In this document: piece by piece, positions 20,034-28,660 of the stretch | How the letters are laid out: each line of letters opens with the position of its first letter | How positions within the stretch are numbered: position 1 is the stretch's first letter | Assembly: GCF_000982955.1 (NCBI RefSeq) | Contig: NZ_KQ058895.1 | Span: 1 to 64,000 of the forward strand | DNA from: Micromonospora sp. HK10 | Lineage (GTDB): Bacteria; Actinomycetota; Actinomycetes; Mycobacteriales; Micromonosporaceae | DNA: 64,000 nucleotides | Direction: 5' to 3' | Made by a program: the position numbers and the translations under genes | The notes under the pieces: model-generated | What the model saw: the letters and a program-made list of their open reading frames with translations, nothing else | What the model was told of the DNA's origin: nothing | Databases searched by the model: none

Positions 20034-22169
20034 TCAGTTCCGGGCACCGACCGGCTCGGCGGGTGCCGGGGGCGTGCCGGCCGGGGTGTCGGGCTCGCGG
20101 GTGATCCGGCCCGGCCACCAGAACCGGTCGCCGAGCAGGAAGGCCAGCGCTGGGACCAGGACCGTGCGGACCAGCAGGGTGTCCAGCAGCACGCCGACGC
20201 AGACGATGATCCCGATCTGGGTGAGGGTGAGCAACGGCAGCACGCCGAGCACGGCGAAGACCGCCGCGAGCAGCACCCCGGCGCTGGTGATCACCCCGCC
20301 GGTGACCCGCAGCGCGGAGAGCATCCCGTCCCGGGTGCCGGTCCGGCGGGCGTCCTCCCGGGCCCGGGTGACCAGGAAGATGTTGTAGTCCACCCCGAGC
20401 GCCACCAGGAAGACGAAGGCGAGCAGCAGCACCCCGCTGTCCAGCGCCGGGAAGCCCAGCACGTGGTCGAAGAGCAGCCACGCCGCGCCCAGGCTGGCGA
20501 AGAACGAGGCGATCACGGTGAGCACCAGCAGGACCGGGGCGAGCAGGCCGCGGAGCAGCAGGACCAGCACCGCCCCGACCAGCAGCAGGATGATCGGCAG
20601 GATGAGGCGCAGATCCTTGGTGTTCGCCCGCTCCGAGTCGTAGCTGGCGGCGACCGTGCCGCCGACCAGCGCGCCGTCCGGGCGGTCCGCGCCGGCCGCC
20701 GCCGGGGGCGCCGAGTCCGGCACCGCGGCGACCGCGTCCCGCAGCGCCGTCACTGCCCGGTCGGCCGCCGCGGTGCCGGGCTCGGCCGTCAGCACCACGT
20801 CGATCTGGGCGACCCGGTCCCCGGCGGCGCCGGGCCGGGCGGAGGCGACCCCGTCGACCGCGCCGGCGGCGGCCAGCACGGCCGGGGCGGCGCCCGGGTT
20901 GGTGAGCACGGCCAGCGGCTGGGTGGTGCCGGCGGGGAAGGCGCGGGCGAGGGTCTCCGCCCCGGCGACCGCCTCCGGCTTCACCCGGAACTGCTCGGTC
21001 TCGGACAGGCCGGTGCGGATGCCGAGGCCGCCGAGCGCCAGGCCGGCGAGGAGCAGCGTGGCCAGCGCGGCGACCGGCGCCGGCCGGCGGACCACCGCGG
21101 CGCCGAGCCGGCCCCAGAGCCGGCCCTCGCGGGCCGGGCTGCCGACCCGGGGTACGAAGGGCCAGAACAGCCCTCGGCCGAAGAGCACCAGCGCGGCGGG
21201 GAGCACGAAGAGCGCGGAGAGCATGGCGAACACCACACCGGTGGCGCAGGCCACCGCGAGCGCCCGGTTCGTCTCCTGCTCGGACAGCAGCAGGGTGAGC
21301 ACGCCGAGCACGACGGTGCCGCCGCTGGCCAGGATCGGCTCGGCGGTCCGGCGCAGCGCGGCCCGCATGGCGGTGAACCGGTTCTCCTCGCGGCGCAGCT
21401 CCTCCCGGTATCGGGCGATCAGCAGCAGGGCGTAGTCGGTGGCGGCGCCGAAGACCAGGACGCTGGCGATGCCGGTGACCTGGCCGTCCTGCAGGTGGAT
21501 GCCGAGCGCCGGGACGAGCGTGTCGACCGCGCGCAGGGTGACCTGTTCGGTGGCGGCGACCACCAGCAGCGGCACGATCCAGAGGAACGGGCTGCGGTAG
21601 GTGATCAACAGCAGCACCGCCACGACGCCGGCGGTGACCGCGAGCAGGGTGATGTCCGCACCGTCGAAGACCTGGGCGAGGTCGGCGGTGAAGGCGGGCG
21701 CCCCGGTCACCTCGACGGTCAGCGCGTCGGGCAGGTCGGCCAGCGTCTCGCGCAGCGAGGTCACCTCGTGGACCAGGGCGTCCCGGCCGCCGGCGGCGGA
21801 CAGGGGCACGGCCACCAGCGCCACGGTGCCGTCGGGGGAGAACTGGGCGGGCGCGACCCGGCCCCCGGCGGCGAGCCCGCCCAGGGTGGCCGACGCGCCG
21901 TCGAGCGCCGCCCGGTCGGACTCCGACAGCGGCGCCCGGTCGGCCCGGGAGACCACCACGACCGCCGGCTGGACGTCGCTCGCCGGCAACTGCTCCTGGA
22001 GGCGCTCGACCTGGGTCGACTGCCACTCCACGGAGAGGCCGGTGGCGGAGACCGGGGCGGGGTTGTCAGGCTGGGGCAGGCCGAAGACGAGCGCGCTGAC
22101 GACGAGCGCGGCGGCCACGGTGAGCCAGGCGGCCAGCCGGCCCCGGGCGACGCGGGTGAACAGAGACAT
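20034..22169 (-). CDS. MMPL/RND-family transporter
   Basis: This 711-aa membrane protein has the RND duplication. Helix 1 is followed by a large outer domain, a block of helices with GAATDYALLLIARYREEL, and a second outer domain. A second block then carries GVDYNIFLVTRAREDA. The DY pairs are the proton-relay signature of the MMPL group, which exports lipids or drugs in actinomycetes. It is divergent from a MarR regulator with an operator-like palindrome between them, so drug- or lipid-responsive repression is likely. The substrate is unknown. Confidence 0.9.
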   Translation of the reverse strand: MSLFTRVARGRLAAWLTVAAALVVSALVFGLPQPDNPAPVSATGLSVEWQSTQVERLQEQLPASDVQPAVVVVSRADRAPLSESDRAALDGASATLGGLAAGGRVAPAQFSPDGTVALVAVPLSAAGGRDALVHEVTSLRETLADLPDALTVEVTGAPAFTADLAQVFDGADITLLAVTAGVVAVLLLITYRSPFLWIVPLLVVAATEQVTLRAVDTLVPALGIHLQDGQVTGIASVLVFGAATDYALLLIARYREELRREENRFTAMRAALRRTAEPILASGGTVVLGVLTLLLSEQETNRALAVACATGVVFAMLSALFVLPAALVLFGRGLFWPFVPRVGSPAREGRLWGRLGAAVVRRPAPVAALATLLLAGLALGGLGIRTGLSETEQFRVKPEAVAGAETLARAFPAGTTQPLAVLTNPGAAPAVLAAAGAVDGVASARPGAAGDRVAQIDVVLTAEPGTAAADRAVTALRDAVAAVPDSAPPAAAGADRPDGALVGGTVAASYDSERANTKDLRLILPIILLLVGAVLVLLLRGLLAPVLLVLTVIASFFASLGAAWLLFDHVLGFPALDSGVLLLAFVFLVALGVDYNIFLVTRAREDARRTGTRDGMLSALRVTGGVITSAGVLLAAVFAVLGVLPLLTLTQIGIIVCVGVLLDTLLVRTVLVPALAFLLGDRFWWPGRITREPDTPAGTPPAPAEPVGARN

Positions 22170-22216
22170 CGGGGTGCCCTCACGTTATCGGGTGCCGGGT
22201 TACTCGGTCACCTAGT

Positions 22217-22233
22217 ATCTTGACAACCGAGAT
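22217..22233. promoter_or_regulatory. MarR-type operator between mmpL and marR
   Basis: ATCTTG, five bases, CGAGAT forms a 17-bp palindrome with one mismatch. It resembles MarR-family sites of the ATCTTGA-TCAAGAT type. It overlaps a TTGACA hexamer at 22220-22225 and lies in the gap between the divergent transporter and regulator genes, where one dimer could repress both. Confidence 0.6.
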
Positions 22234-22249
22234 TATCCGCCGGGGTTCT

Positions 22250-22849
22250 ATGCTGCAACCGGACCGGTCGGACAGGGGGCGGCAGCGAGACGTGGCAGCG
22301 CAGAGCATGTACCGGCGGCGGGACGACCGGCGCGCCCGGATGATCGCGGACATCACCAACGACCTGCGGCGCTACGCGGCGGACGCCCAGCACGTCGGGC
22401 ACGCGTTCGCCGGCCTGCACGGGCTCAACGCCACCGACCTGCAGGCCCTCATCGCCGTGATGGACGCCGAACTGGTCGGTGAGCCGATCACCCCCGGCCG
22501 GCTCGGCGAGCGGCTGAACCTCTCCTCCGGCTCGGTGACCGCGCTGATCGACCGCCTCGAGCGGGCCGGGCACATCCGCCGGGACCGGGACACCGCCGAC
22601 CGGCGCAAGGTGTTCCTGCGCTACGCCGACCGGGGCGCGGAACTGGCCCGCAGCTTCTTCGCCCCGCTCGGGCGCCGCAACGACCAGGTCATGGCCCGGT
22701 TCAGCGACGAGGAGCTGGAGACCGTGCACCGGTTCATGGCCGAGATGGTGACCTCGATGCGCGAGCACCGCAACGCGATGCGCGCCGCCCGGGGCGAGCC
22801 GCCGAAGCACGCCGCGGAGGCGGGGGCGGCGGACCGCGCGGCGGACTGA
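22250..22849 (+). CDS. MarR-family transcriptional regulator
   Basis: This ~199-aa protein has a winged helix-turn-helix: GRLGERLNLSSGSVTALIDR as the recognition region, followed by the wing DRDTADRRKVFLR. It is probably the repressor of the divergent MMPL gene. The start is uncertain: ATG at 22250 is used, and ATG at 22307 or GTG at 22292 would give a size nearer the family norm. Its last three codons and stop lie inside the first unit of a 32-bp tandem repeat, so the C-terminus may vary between strains. Confidence 0.85.
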   Translation: MLQPDRSDRGRQRDVAAQSMYRRRDDRRARMIADITNDLRRYAADAQHVGHAFAGLHGLNATDLQALIAVMDAELVGEPITPGRLGERLNLSSGSVTALIDRLERAGHIRRDRDTADRRKVFLRYADRGAELARSFFAPLGRRNDQVMARFSDEELETVHRFMAEMVTSMREHRNAMRAARGEPPKHAAEAGAADRAAD

Positions 22850-22976
22850 GCGTCGCCGCGGGCGCCGGGGTGGCGGACTGAGCGTCGCCGCGGGCGCCGG
22901 GGTGGCGGACTGAGCGTTGCCGCGGGCGCCGGGGTGGCGGATCGGGCGGCGGACTGAGTGTCGCCGCGGGCGCCGG
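22840..22976. repeat. 32-bp tandem repeat at the marR 3' end
   Basis: Three abutting 32-bp units (22840-22871, 22872-22903, 22904-22935) begin GGCGGACTGAGCG. After a 12-base break, a fourth unit lies at about 22948-22976. Unit 1 supplies the stop codon of marR and units 2-4 repeat the same GGACTGA. The units are almost identical, so the expansion looks recent. From 22977 to 23308 no gene is seen; that stretch is less G+C-rich than its surroundings. Confidence 0.8.
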
Positions 22977-23308
22977 AGCGCGGACCGGCCGTCGGCCGGG
23001 AGACCCACCGGGCGATGTCGGCGGACCGCCGGACATAGTCGTGACTCTGCGTGCTGGATCGCCGAGGGCACCCCGGATTCGCGAGTGTCCTTCGTGGCTG
23101 GTCCCGAACCGCGTCGTGGCACCGTCCACAGCCGGCCCATAGTTCCAGATAGTGCCTCTGACCTGGGCATTTAGTCGTTCGCGTGGATATTCTCGGTGCA
23201 AGTGCCCGGCGCTGTGCATCATCCCGGCCGGACGTGTCCCCGCGTCGTTTGCCTCACGGGCAGTGATTGCCCTGTCCGGTCGGCGAACGACCCGGAAGGC
23301 GGTTCCGT

Positions 23309-24178
23309 ATGACCACAGCTCCACCCAATCTGCTGGCAGTCCGCAACCTGCTCCTCACCCACCTCAACATCGACAAGGGCGCCGTGCGCGCCGCGGACCT
23401 CGAACCCGCCGAGGTCGGCATCGTCGGCGACGCCGGCCATCGCGGCGGTTACCACTGTGGCTCGGACCGGGTGGTGACCCGGGACTACTCCGTCGTGGAG
23501 TCCACCCGGGACTCCTCCGGGCTGACCCTGTACGCGTCCGCGCTGGACGTCGGTGACTTCACCGTGCAGTCCGGCGGTGCCACCCACAACCTGCGTACGT
23601 TCTCCACCTGGTGCGTCGCCCAGTGCGCGGCGGGCGCGGCCGGCACCGGCGACATCAGGGAGATCATCTACTCGCCGGACGGGCGGACCGTGCGGCGGTG
23701 GGACCGGCTGGGTAAGCGCAGTACCGGCGACTCCAGCCACCTCTTCCACACCCACTTCAGCTTCTTCCGCGACTCCACCAAGGCGGGCCGGGACCAGACC
23801 CCGCTGTTCCGCCGCTACCTCACCACCATCGGACTTCTGAAGGAGAACGACATGAGCGCCACCAGCGAGCGGCAGGTCGCCAACATCTACCAGGGACTGT
23901 TCCATGGCGGCCCGAGCATGGGTCGCAGCGTCGATCCGGACGGCTCCGGCCCGAGCGCGGCCGGGAACAGTCTGGTCGCGAAGCTCGACTACCTGATGCT
24001 CCGGGTGGACGCGCTCGCCGCGCAGGTGACCGCGCTGGCCAGCAAGGATACGACCGACGAGCAGGCGATCGTCACCGGTGTCCTGGCCGGCCTGCCGCCG
24101 GAGAAGATCGCCGCCGCCATCCCACCCCAGCTGGCCAAGAACGTGGCCGACGAGTTGGCCCGGCGGATGGTCGCCTGA
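23309..24178 (+). CDS. Phage-lysin-like protein with putative M15-type zinc site
   Basis: This 289-aa protein's first ~170 residues resemble a domain seen in actinomycete and phage lysin or tail proteins. GGYHCGSDRV, YASALDVGDF and HLFHTHFSFFRD supply the His, Asp and His layout of M15/VanY peptidases, so a peptidoglycan peptidase fold is likely. A linker (MSATSERQVANIYQGLFHG) and a short coiled-coil-like tail (KLDYLMLRVDALAAQVTAL) follow, as in tail-associated proteins. No signal peptide is visible. GGAAGGCGG precedes the ATG. No other phage genes lie nearby, so it is an isolated or domesticated gene. The function is inferred, not certain. Confidence 0.6.
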   Translation: MTTAPPNLLAVRNLLLTHLNIDKGAVRAADLEPAEVGIVGDAGHRGGYHCGSDRVVTRDYSVVESTRDSSGLTLYASALDVGDFTVQSGGATHNLRTFSTWCVAQCAAGAAGTGDIREIIYSPDGRTVRRWDRLGKRSTGDSSHLFHTHFSFFRDSTKAGRDQTPLFRRYLTTIGLLKENDMSATSERQVANIYQGLFHGGPSMGRSVDPDGSGPSAAGNSLVAKLDYLMLRVDALAAQVTALASKDTTDEQAIVTGVLAGLPPEKIAAAIPPQLAKNVADELARRMVA

Positions 24179-24225
24179 CCCGGTCGGTGCGGCGGCACCC
24201 GCCGCCGCACCGACCACAAGAATAG

Positions 24226-24253
24226 GCAACAGTTATTGCGCAACAACTCTTGC
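24226..24253. promoter_or_regulatory. Two abutting 14-bp operators for the ArsR-type regulator
   Basis: GCAACAGTTATTGC (24226-24239) and GCAACAACTCTTGC (24240-24253) are two adjacent imperfect palindromes with GCAA...TTGC ends. They lie 19 bp before the regulator's ATG in an AT-richer patch. This is the expected place for an autoregulatory operator of the arsR-MFS operon. Confidence 0.65.
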
Positions 24254-24272
24254 GCATGCGACGATCTGACCC

Positions 24273-24848
24273 ATGCAGCGACCCGATGTCCGGCAGGTGA
24301 GCGACTCCCGGGTGCTCGCCGCGCTCGCCCACCCGCTGCGCCGCCGGCTGATGGACGTGCTGAAGGTGCACGGCCCGGCCACCGTCGGCCAGCTCGCCGA
24401 GCGGACCGGGCAGGCACCGGCGAACGTCAGTCACCACCTCAAGGTGCTCGGCGCCGCCGACCTGGTCGCCGAGGCGCCCGAGCTGGCCCGCGACCGCCGG
24501 GAGCGGTGGTGGCGGCTGCGCGACCGGGCGGTGCGCTGGTCCCGTTCGGACTTCGACGACGATCCGGCCGCCCTGGCCGTGGCCGACGCGGCCAGCTCGC
24601 TCAACCTCGACCGGCACGTCGAGCTGGTCCGGGCCTGGAACGCCGCCGATGACGAGGCCCACGCCAGCTGGGGAGAGGGACCGTTCAGCACCGACCGGTG
24701 GCTGCACCTCACCCCGGAGGAGCTGGCCCAGCTCGGACGGGAGGTGACCGAGCTCTTCGCCCGCTGGGCCGACCGGCCGGCGCCATCGGACGGCCGACAG
24801 CGCGAACCGGTCTTCCTGTTCGCCCACGGCGTCCCGGCCCGACCGTGA
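24273..24848 (+). CDS. ArsR-family transcriptional regulator
   Basis: This 191-aa winged-helix protein has its DNA-binding region at residues ~12-75: LAALAHPLRRRLMDVLKVHG, then AERTGQAPANVSHHLKVLGA as the recognition helix. The C-terminal ~110 residues are longer than in metal-sensing ArsR proteins and lack obvious Cys metal ligands, so a small-molecule or unknown signal is more likely. It overlaps the next MFS gene by four bases and probably controls it through the tandem operator just upstream. Confidence 0.88.
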   Translation: MQRPDVRQVSDSRVLAALAHPLRRRLMDVLKVHGPATVGQLAERTGQAPANVSHHLKVLGAADLVAEAPELARDRRERWWRLRDRAVRWSRSDFDDDPAALAVADAASSLNLDRHVELVRAWNAADDEAHASWGEGPFSTDRWLHLTPEELAQLGREVTELFARWADRPAPSDGRQREPVFLFAHGVPARP

Positions 24849-26119
24849 GCGCACCCACCCGTACGCCCGATCCGGCGACCCGCCGGCCCGGTGGCCTGCT
24901 CCGGCACCGCGACTTCCGGCTGCTCTGGGCCGGGCAGACGGTCAGCGCGGTCGGCAGCAACGTGACCACGGTGGCGCTGCCGCTGGTCGCGGTCGCCGCG
25001 CTGGACGCGACCACCTTCCAGGTCGCGATGCTCACCGCGGCCGCCTGGCTGCCCTGGCTGCTGGCCGGCCTGCCCGCCGGGGCCTGGGTGGACCGGGTCC
25101 GCCGCCGGCCGTTGATGATCGCCTGCGACCTGATCTCGGCCGGGCTGTTCCTGAGCGTCCCGGTGGCCGCTGTGCTGCACCTGCTCACCGTCGCCCAGCT
25201 GGTGGCCGTGGCGTTCGCCGCCGGCCTGGCCCGGGTCTTCTTCGAGACCGCCGACCAGGTCTACCTGCCCACCCTGCTGCGACCCGAGGAGGTGCCGGAG
25301 GGCAACGCGAGGCTGCACGTCACCCAGACCGCGAGCTATCTCGTCGGCCCCGGGCTGGCCGGCCTCATCGCCCAACTCGCCGGCGCGGTCACCGCGGTGC
25401 TGCTCGACGCGCTGAGCTTCCTGCTCTCCGCCCTGTGCCTGCGCGGCATCCGGGCGGTCGAGCCCCGACCCGGGCGGCCGGCGACGGCGCCCTCGCTGCG
25501 CCGGGAGGTGGCCGACGGGCTCCGGTTCGTCGCCCGCGACCCGTACCTGCGGGTGCTCACGCTCTTCGGCGCGGCCAGCAACATCGGGCTGGTCGGCTAC
25601 CAGGCCGTGCTGGTGGTCTTCCTGGTCCGTTCGGCGGGGCTGGCGGCCGGCCCGGTCGGCGTCCTGATCGGGCTGTCCAGCGTGGGCGGGATCGTCGGCG
25701 CGACGCTCGCCACCCGGCTCGCCCGGCGGCTCGGCTCGGCCCGCGCGCTGCTGCTCGCCGGTGCGCTCACCGGGCCGCCGGCGCTGCTCGTCCCGCTGGC
25801 CGGCCCCGGGGTGCGGGTGGCCTGGCTGGTCCTGGGCGGCACGCTGGTCAGCCTGGGCGTCGCGGTGGGCAACGTGATCAAGGGCAGCTTCCGGCAGACG
25901 TACACCCCGCACCGGCTGCTCGGCCGGGTGACGGTGAGCATGCAGCTGCTCAACTACGGCACGATCCCGGCCGCGGCCGTGCTGGCCGGCGCGCTGGGCG
26001 CGGTGTGGGGGCCGGCCGGAGCGATCCGGACGATGACCGCCTGGCTGGCGCTGACCCCGCTGATCCTGCTGGCCGGGCCGCTGCGGCGACGCCGTGACCT
26101 GCCGGCCGCCCCGGCATGA
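24845..26119 (+). CDS. MFS exporter (MFS_3 / EntS-like group)
   Basis: This 424-aa protein has twelve predicted membrane helices. It opens GLLRHRDFRLLWAGQTVSAV, typical of actinomycete drug or siderophore exporters of this group. The motif-A-like loop is GAWVDRVRRRPLM between helices 2 and 3. GTG at 24845 overlaps the ArsR stop codon, indicating translational coupling and regulation by that repressor. The substrate is unknown. Confidence 0.9.
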   Translation: MSAPTRTPDPATRRPGGLLRHRDFRLLWAGQTVSAVGSNVTTVALPLVAVAALDATTFQVAMLTAAAWLPWLLAGLPAGAWVDRVRRRPLMIACDLISAGLFLSVPVAAVLHLLTVAQLVAVAFAAGLARVFFETADQVYLPTLLRPEEVPEGNARLHVTQTASYLVGPGLAGLIAQLAGAVTAVLLDALSFLLSALCLRGIRAVEPRPGRPATAPSLRREVADGLRFVARDPYLRVLTLFGAASNIGLVGYQAVLVVFLVRSAGLAAGPVGVLIGLSSVGGIVGATLATRLARRLGSARALLLAGALTGPPALLVPLAGPGVRVAWLVLGGTLVSLGVAVGNVIKGSFRQTYTPHRLLGRVTVSMQLLNYGTIPAAAVLAGALGAVWGPAGAIRTMTAWLALTPLILLAGPLRRRRDLPAAPA

Positions 26120-26169
26120 GAATGCGCTGCGGCGGCGGTCGGGCTCCGACCGCCGCCACCGGCACGTAG

Positions 26170-26373
26170 CTACATCGGACGGACGTTGTCCGCCTGCGGG
26201 CCCTTCTGGCCCTGGGTCACCTCGAACTCGACCTTCTGGCCCTCGTTCAGCTCGCGGTAGCCGCTGGATTGAATGGCCGAGTAGTGGACGAACACGTCCG
26301 GACCTCCGCCGTCCTGCTCGATGAAGCCGAAGCCCTTTTCCGAGTTGAACCACTTGACCGTGCCGGTTGCCAT
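26170..26373 (-). CDS. Cold-shock protein (CspA family)
   Basis: This 67-aa OB-fold nucleic-acid-binding protein contains RNP1 (KGFGFIEQ) and RNP2 (VFVHYSAI). It should bind single-stranded RNA or DNA and keep mRNA unfolded. It opens [16 protein letters not shown], as usual. AGGGAGAG precedes the ATG. It stands alone, convergent with the MFS gene and divergent from a methyltransferase gene, with a leader of up to ~170 bp. Confidence 0.96.
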   Translation of the reverse strand: MATGTVKWFNSEKGFGFIEQDGGGPDVFVHYSAIQSSGYRELNEGQKVEFEVTQGQKGPQADNVRPM

Positions 26374-26552
26374 GCGTCTCTCCCTGTTCCAATGCGGGTG
26401 AGCACCGGTCGCTGCCGGTGATCGCCCTGTGCTGTCCCGACAGTAACCGCCCGGACGGGGATCCGCTGGCGGAAGTGCCCGGGCGCGCCCACGAATACGT
26501 CGCCGGCGGGAAATCCCTCCGCCGAGGGCCGCTGCGGGGCATGCTTGCCCCG

Positions 26553-27227
26553 ATGAGCACCCGGACGGCGCTGGCCGACCTGGAACGGGAGATCGCGGGC
26601 GACGGTGGTGGCCTGGACGGTCTCCGGCTCGTCGACACCCCGTTCGTGCCGGAGGTGCGGCTGCACCTGGCCGAGGACGCCATCCTCTGGTGGGCCCGGA
26701 TGGAGGCGGCCGCCGGCCGGTCCCTGCCGCCGCCGTACTGGGCGTCCGTCTGGGCGGGCGGGCAGGCGATCGCCCGGCACCTGCTCGACCACCCCCAGCT
26801 GGTCACCGGGCGGCGGGTGCTCGACCTGGCCGCCGGATCCGGGCTGGTCGCCGTCGCCGCCGCGCTCGCCGGCGCCGAGCTGGTGGTCGCCAACGACGTC
26901 GACCCGTACGCGGTGGCCGCCGTGACCGTCAACGCGCGGGCCAACCGGGTGAGCGTGGTCGCCACCGGCGGCGACCTGCTGGACGGCACCGCCGACGTCG
27001 ACCTCGTGGTCGCCGGTGACGTGTTCTACGACGCGGCGCTGGCCGCCCGGGTGCTGCCGTTCCTGCAGCGGTCCGCCGCGCGCGGCGCGCAGGTGCTGGT
27101 CGGCGATCCGGACCGGGGACACCTGCCGGCGGACGGGCTGGAGGTGGTGGCCAGCTACCGGGTGCCCACCACCGAACCGGCGGTCGACTCCCCGGTCCGC
27201 CGGGTCCAGGTGCTGCGACCGCACTGA
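26553..27227 (+). CDS. Class I SAM-dependent methyltransferase (METTL20/ETFB-lysine-like)
   Basis: This 224-aa protein has the SAM-binding motif [20 protein letters not shown]. Other family features are the upstream [19 protein letters not shown] typical of lysine methyltransferases of the Nnt1/METTL20 type, [11 protein letters not shown] for the acidic ribose contact, and [17 protein letters not shown] as the post-I region. The target may be a protein lysine, but this is inferred from family only. ATG at 26553 is chosen; ATG at 26541 is also in frame. It lies head-to-head with the cold-shock gene. Confidence 0.8.
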   Translation: MSTRTALADLEREIAGDGGGLDGLRLVDTPFVPEVRLHLAEDAILWWARMEAAAGRSLPPPYWASVWAGGQAIARHLLDHPQLVTGRRVLDLAAGSGLVAVAAALAGAELVVANDVDPYAVAAVTVNARANRVSVVATGGDLLDGTADVDLVVAGDVFYDAALAARVLPFLQRSAARGAQVLVGDPDRGHLPADGLEVVASYRVPTTEPAVDSPVRRVQVLRPH

Positions 27228-27320
27228 GTGGACCGGGGGTCGACCCCGAGGGCGTAGTCAGGGTCGGGTGGGGGATCGGGCCGGATGTGCCGGGTGGGTC
27301 GCGGCCATAGCGTTCGAGCC

Positions 27321-27944
27321 GTGATCGACTTACTGGCCCACCTCGGCGAGCTGCCCGTCGAGTCGCTGATGGCGGCCCTCGGCCTGGTCATGCTCGCCGA
27401 CGCCGTACCGCTGGTCGGGGTGCTGGTGCCCGGTGACGCGGCGGTCCTCGCCGCGGTGGGGGCGGGCCGGCCGTCGACCGCGGTGGCCACCGTGGTGACG
27501 GTGGTGCTGGGCTGCCTGGCCGGCTGGTCGCTGAGCTTCCTGGCCGGGCGGCGCTGGGGGGTGGCGCTGCGGGGCAGCCGGCTGGGCGGCTGGATCGGCG
27601 AGTCCCGGTGGGCCGCGGCGGAGACGGTGCTGCGCCGCGGCGGCGGCCGGATGGTGCTGGTCGCGCCGTTCCTGCCGGTGTTCAACGCGCTGCTGCCGCT
27701 GGCCGCCGGCGGGCTGCGGATGTCGTACCCGAGGTTCCTGGCCGCGGCCGCGCCCGGGGCGACCCTCTGGGCGGGCCTCTACGTGGGGCTCGGCACCGCG
27801 GCCCGGACGGTGTCGGGGCTGCTGCCCGGCGCGCCCAGCCCGGCGCTGCTCACCATGCTGGTCGGGCTGCTGCTCGCCGGGGCGATGCTCTACGGCGCGC
27901 GGCGCCCGCTGCGCGCGCTGACCGGGGTGGGGTCGGCGGGCTGA
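27321..27944 (+). CDS. DedA-family membrane protein
   Basis: This 207-aa membrane protein carries the DedA features PLVGVLVPGDAAVLAA in the first re-entrant region and FLPVFNALLPLAAGGLRMSY in the second. The usual GR...P segment is replaced by APFLPVFNALLP. DedA proteins are linked to lipid-carrier flipping and membrane potential. GTG at 27321 follows TAGCGT (27308-27313) by seven bases, so translation is probably leaderless. It is distinct from the DedA-PAP2 fusion at 18.4 kb. Confidence 0.85.
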   Translation: MIDLLAHLGELPVESLMAALGLVMLADAVPLVGVLVPGDAAVLAAVGAGRPSTAVATVVTVVLGCLAGWSLSFLAGRRWGVALRGSRLGGWIGESRWAAAETVLRRGGGRMVLVAPFLPVFNALLPLAAGGLRMSYPRFLAAAAPGATLWAGLYVGLGTAARTVSGLLPGAPSPALLTMLVGLLLAGAMLYGARRPLRALTGVGSAG

Positions 27945-27999
27945 CCGCCCGGGGGGACGGGTGCGCCGGCGCGGGTCCACGACCCGCGCCGGCGGCGGC

Positions 28000-28653
28000 T
28001 CACCAGCCGCGGGCCCGCCACTGCGGCAGCGCCGGGCGCTCGGCACCGAGCGTGCTGTCCTTGCCGTGGCCCGGATAGAACCAGGTCTCGTCGGGCAGCC
28101 GGTCGAAGAGCTTGTTCTCCACGTCGTCGAGGAGCTGGCCGAACCGCTCCGGGTCCTGGTTGGTGTTGCCGACGCCGCCGGGAAAGAGCGAGTCGCCGGT
28201 CCACAGGTGCGGGACGCCGGACGGGTCGCGGTAGAGCAGCGCGATCGAGCCCGGAGTGTGCCCCCGCAGGTGGATGACCTCCAGGGCGCAGGCGCCCACC
28301 GGCACGGTGTCGCCCTCGCGCAGCGGGGCGGCGTCGATCGGCAGACCCTCGGCGTCCTCGGCGCCCACCAGCGGGCGGGCACCGGTCTTCGCCACCACCT
28401 CCTCCAGCGCCACCCAGTGGTCCATGTGCTGGTGGGTGGTGACCACGGTGGCCAGCCCGCCGTCGCCGATCAGCTCGAGCAGCCGCGGCGCCTCGTTGGC
28501 GGCGTCGATCAGCAGCTGCTCGCCGGTCTCCCGGCAGCGCAGCAGGTACGCGTTGTTGTCCATCGGCCCCACCGAAACCTTGGTGATGGTGAGCCGGTCG
28601 AGGTCGCGGACGTCCGGCGTGCCGCCGGGCGTGACGTCTCCGGTGTAGGTCAT
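28000..28653 (-). CDS. Metallo-beta-lactamase-fold hydrolase
   Basis: This 217-aa protein has the dinuclear metal motif THQHMDHW (HxHxDH), GHTPGSIAL, TGDSLFPGG and PGHGKDS, as in glyoxalase II-like thioester hydrolases. It starts seven bases after the stop codon of a mycothiol-dependent isomerase-type gene. A thiol-adduct or thioester of mycothiol is thus a reasonable but unproven substrate. The pair is transcribed away from rsgA and uvrA. Confidence 0.88.
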   Translation of the reverse strand: MTYTGDVTPGGTPDVRDLDRLTITKVSVGPMDNNAYLLRCRETGEQLLIDAANEAPRLLELIGDGGLATVVTTHQHMDHWVALEEVVAKTGARPLVGAEDAEGLPIDAAPLREGDTVPVGACALEVIHLRGHTPGSIALLYRDPSGVPHLWTGDSLFPGGVGNTNQDPERFGQLLDDVENKLFDRLPDETWFYPGHGKDSTLGAERPALPQWRARGW

Positions 28654-28660
28654 GCGGCTT

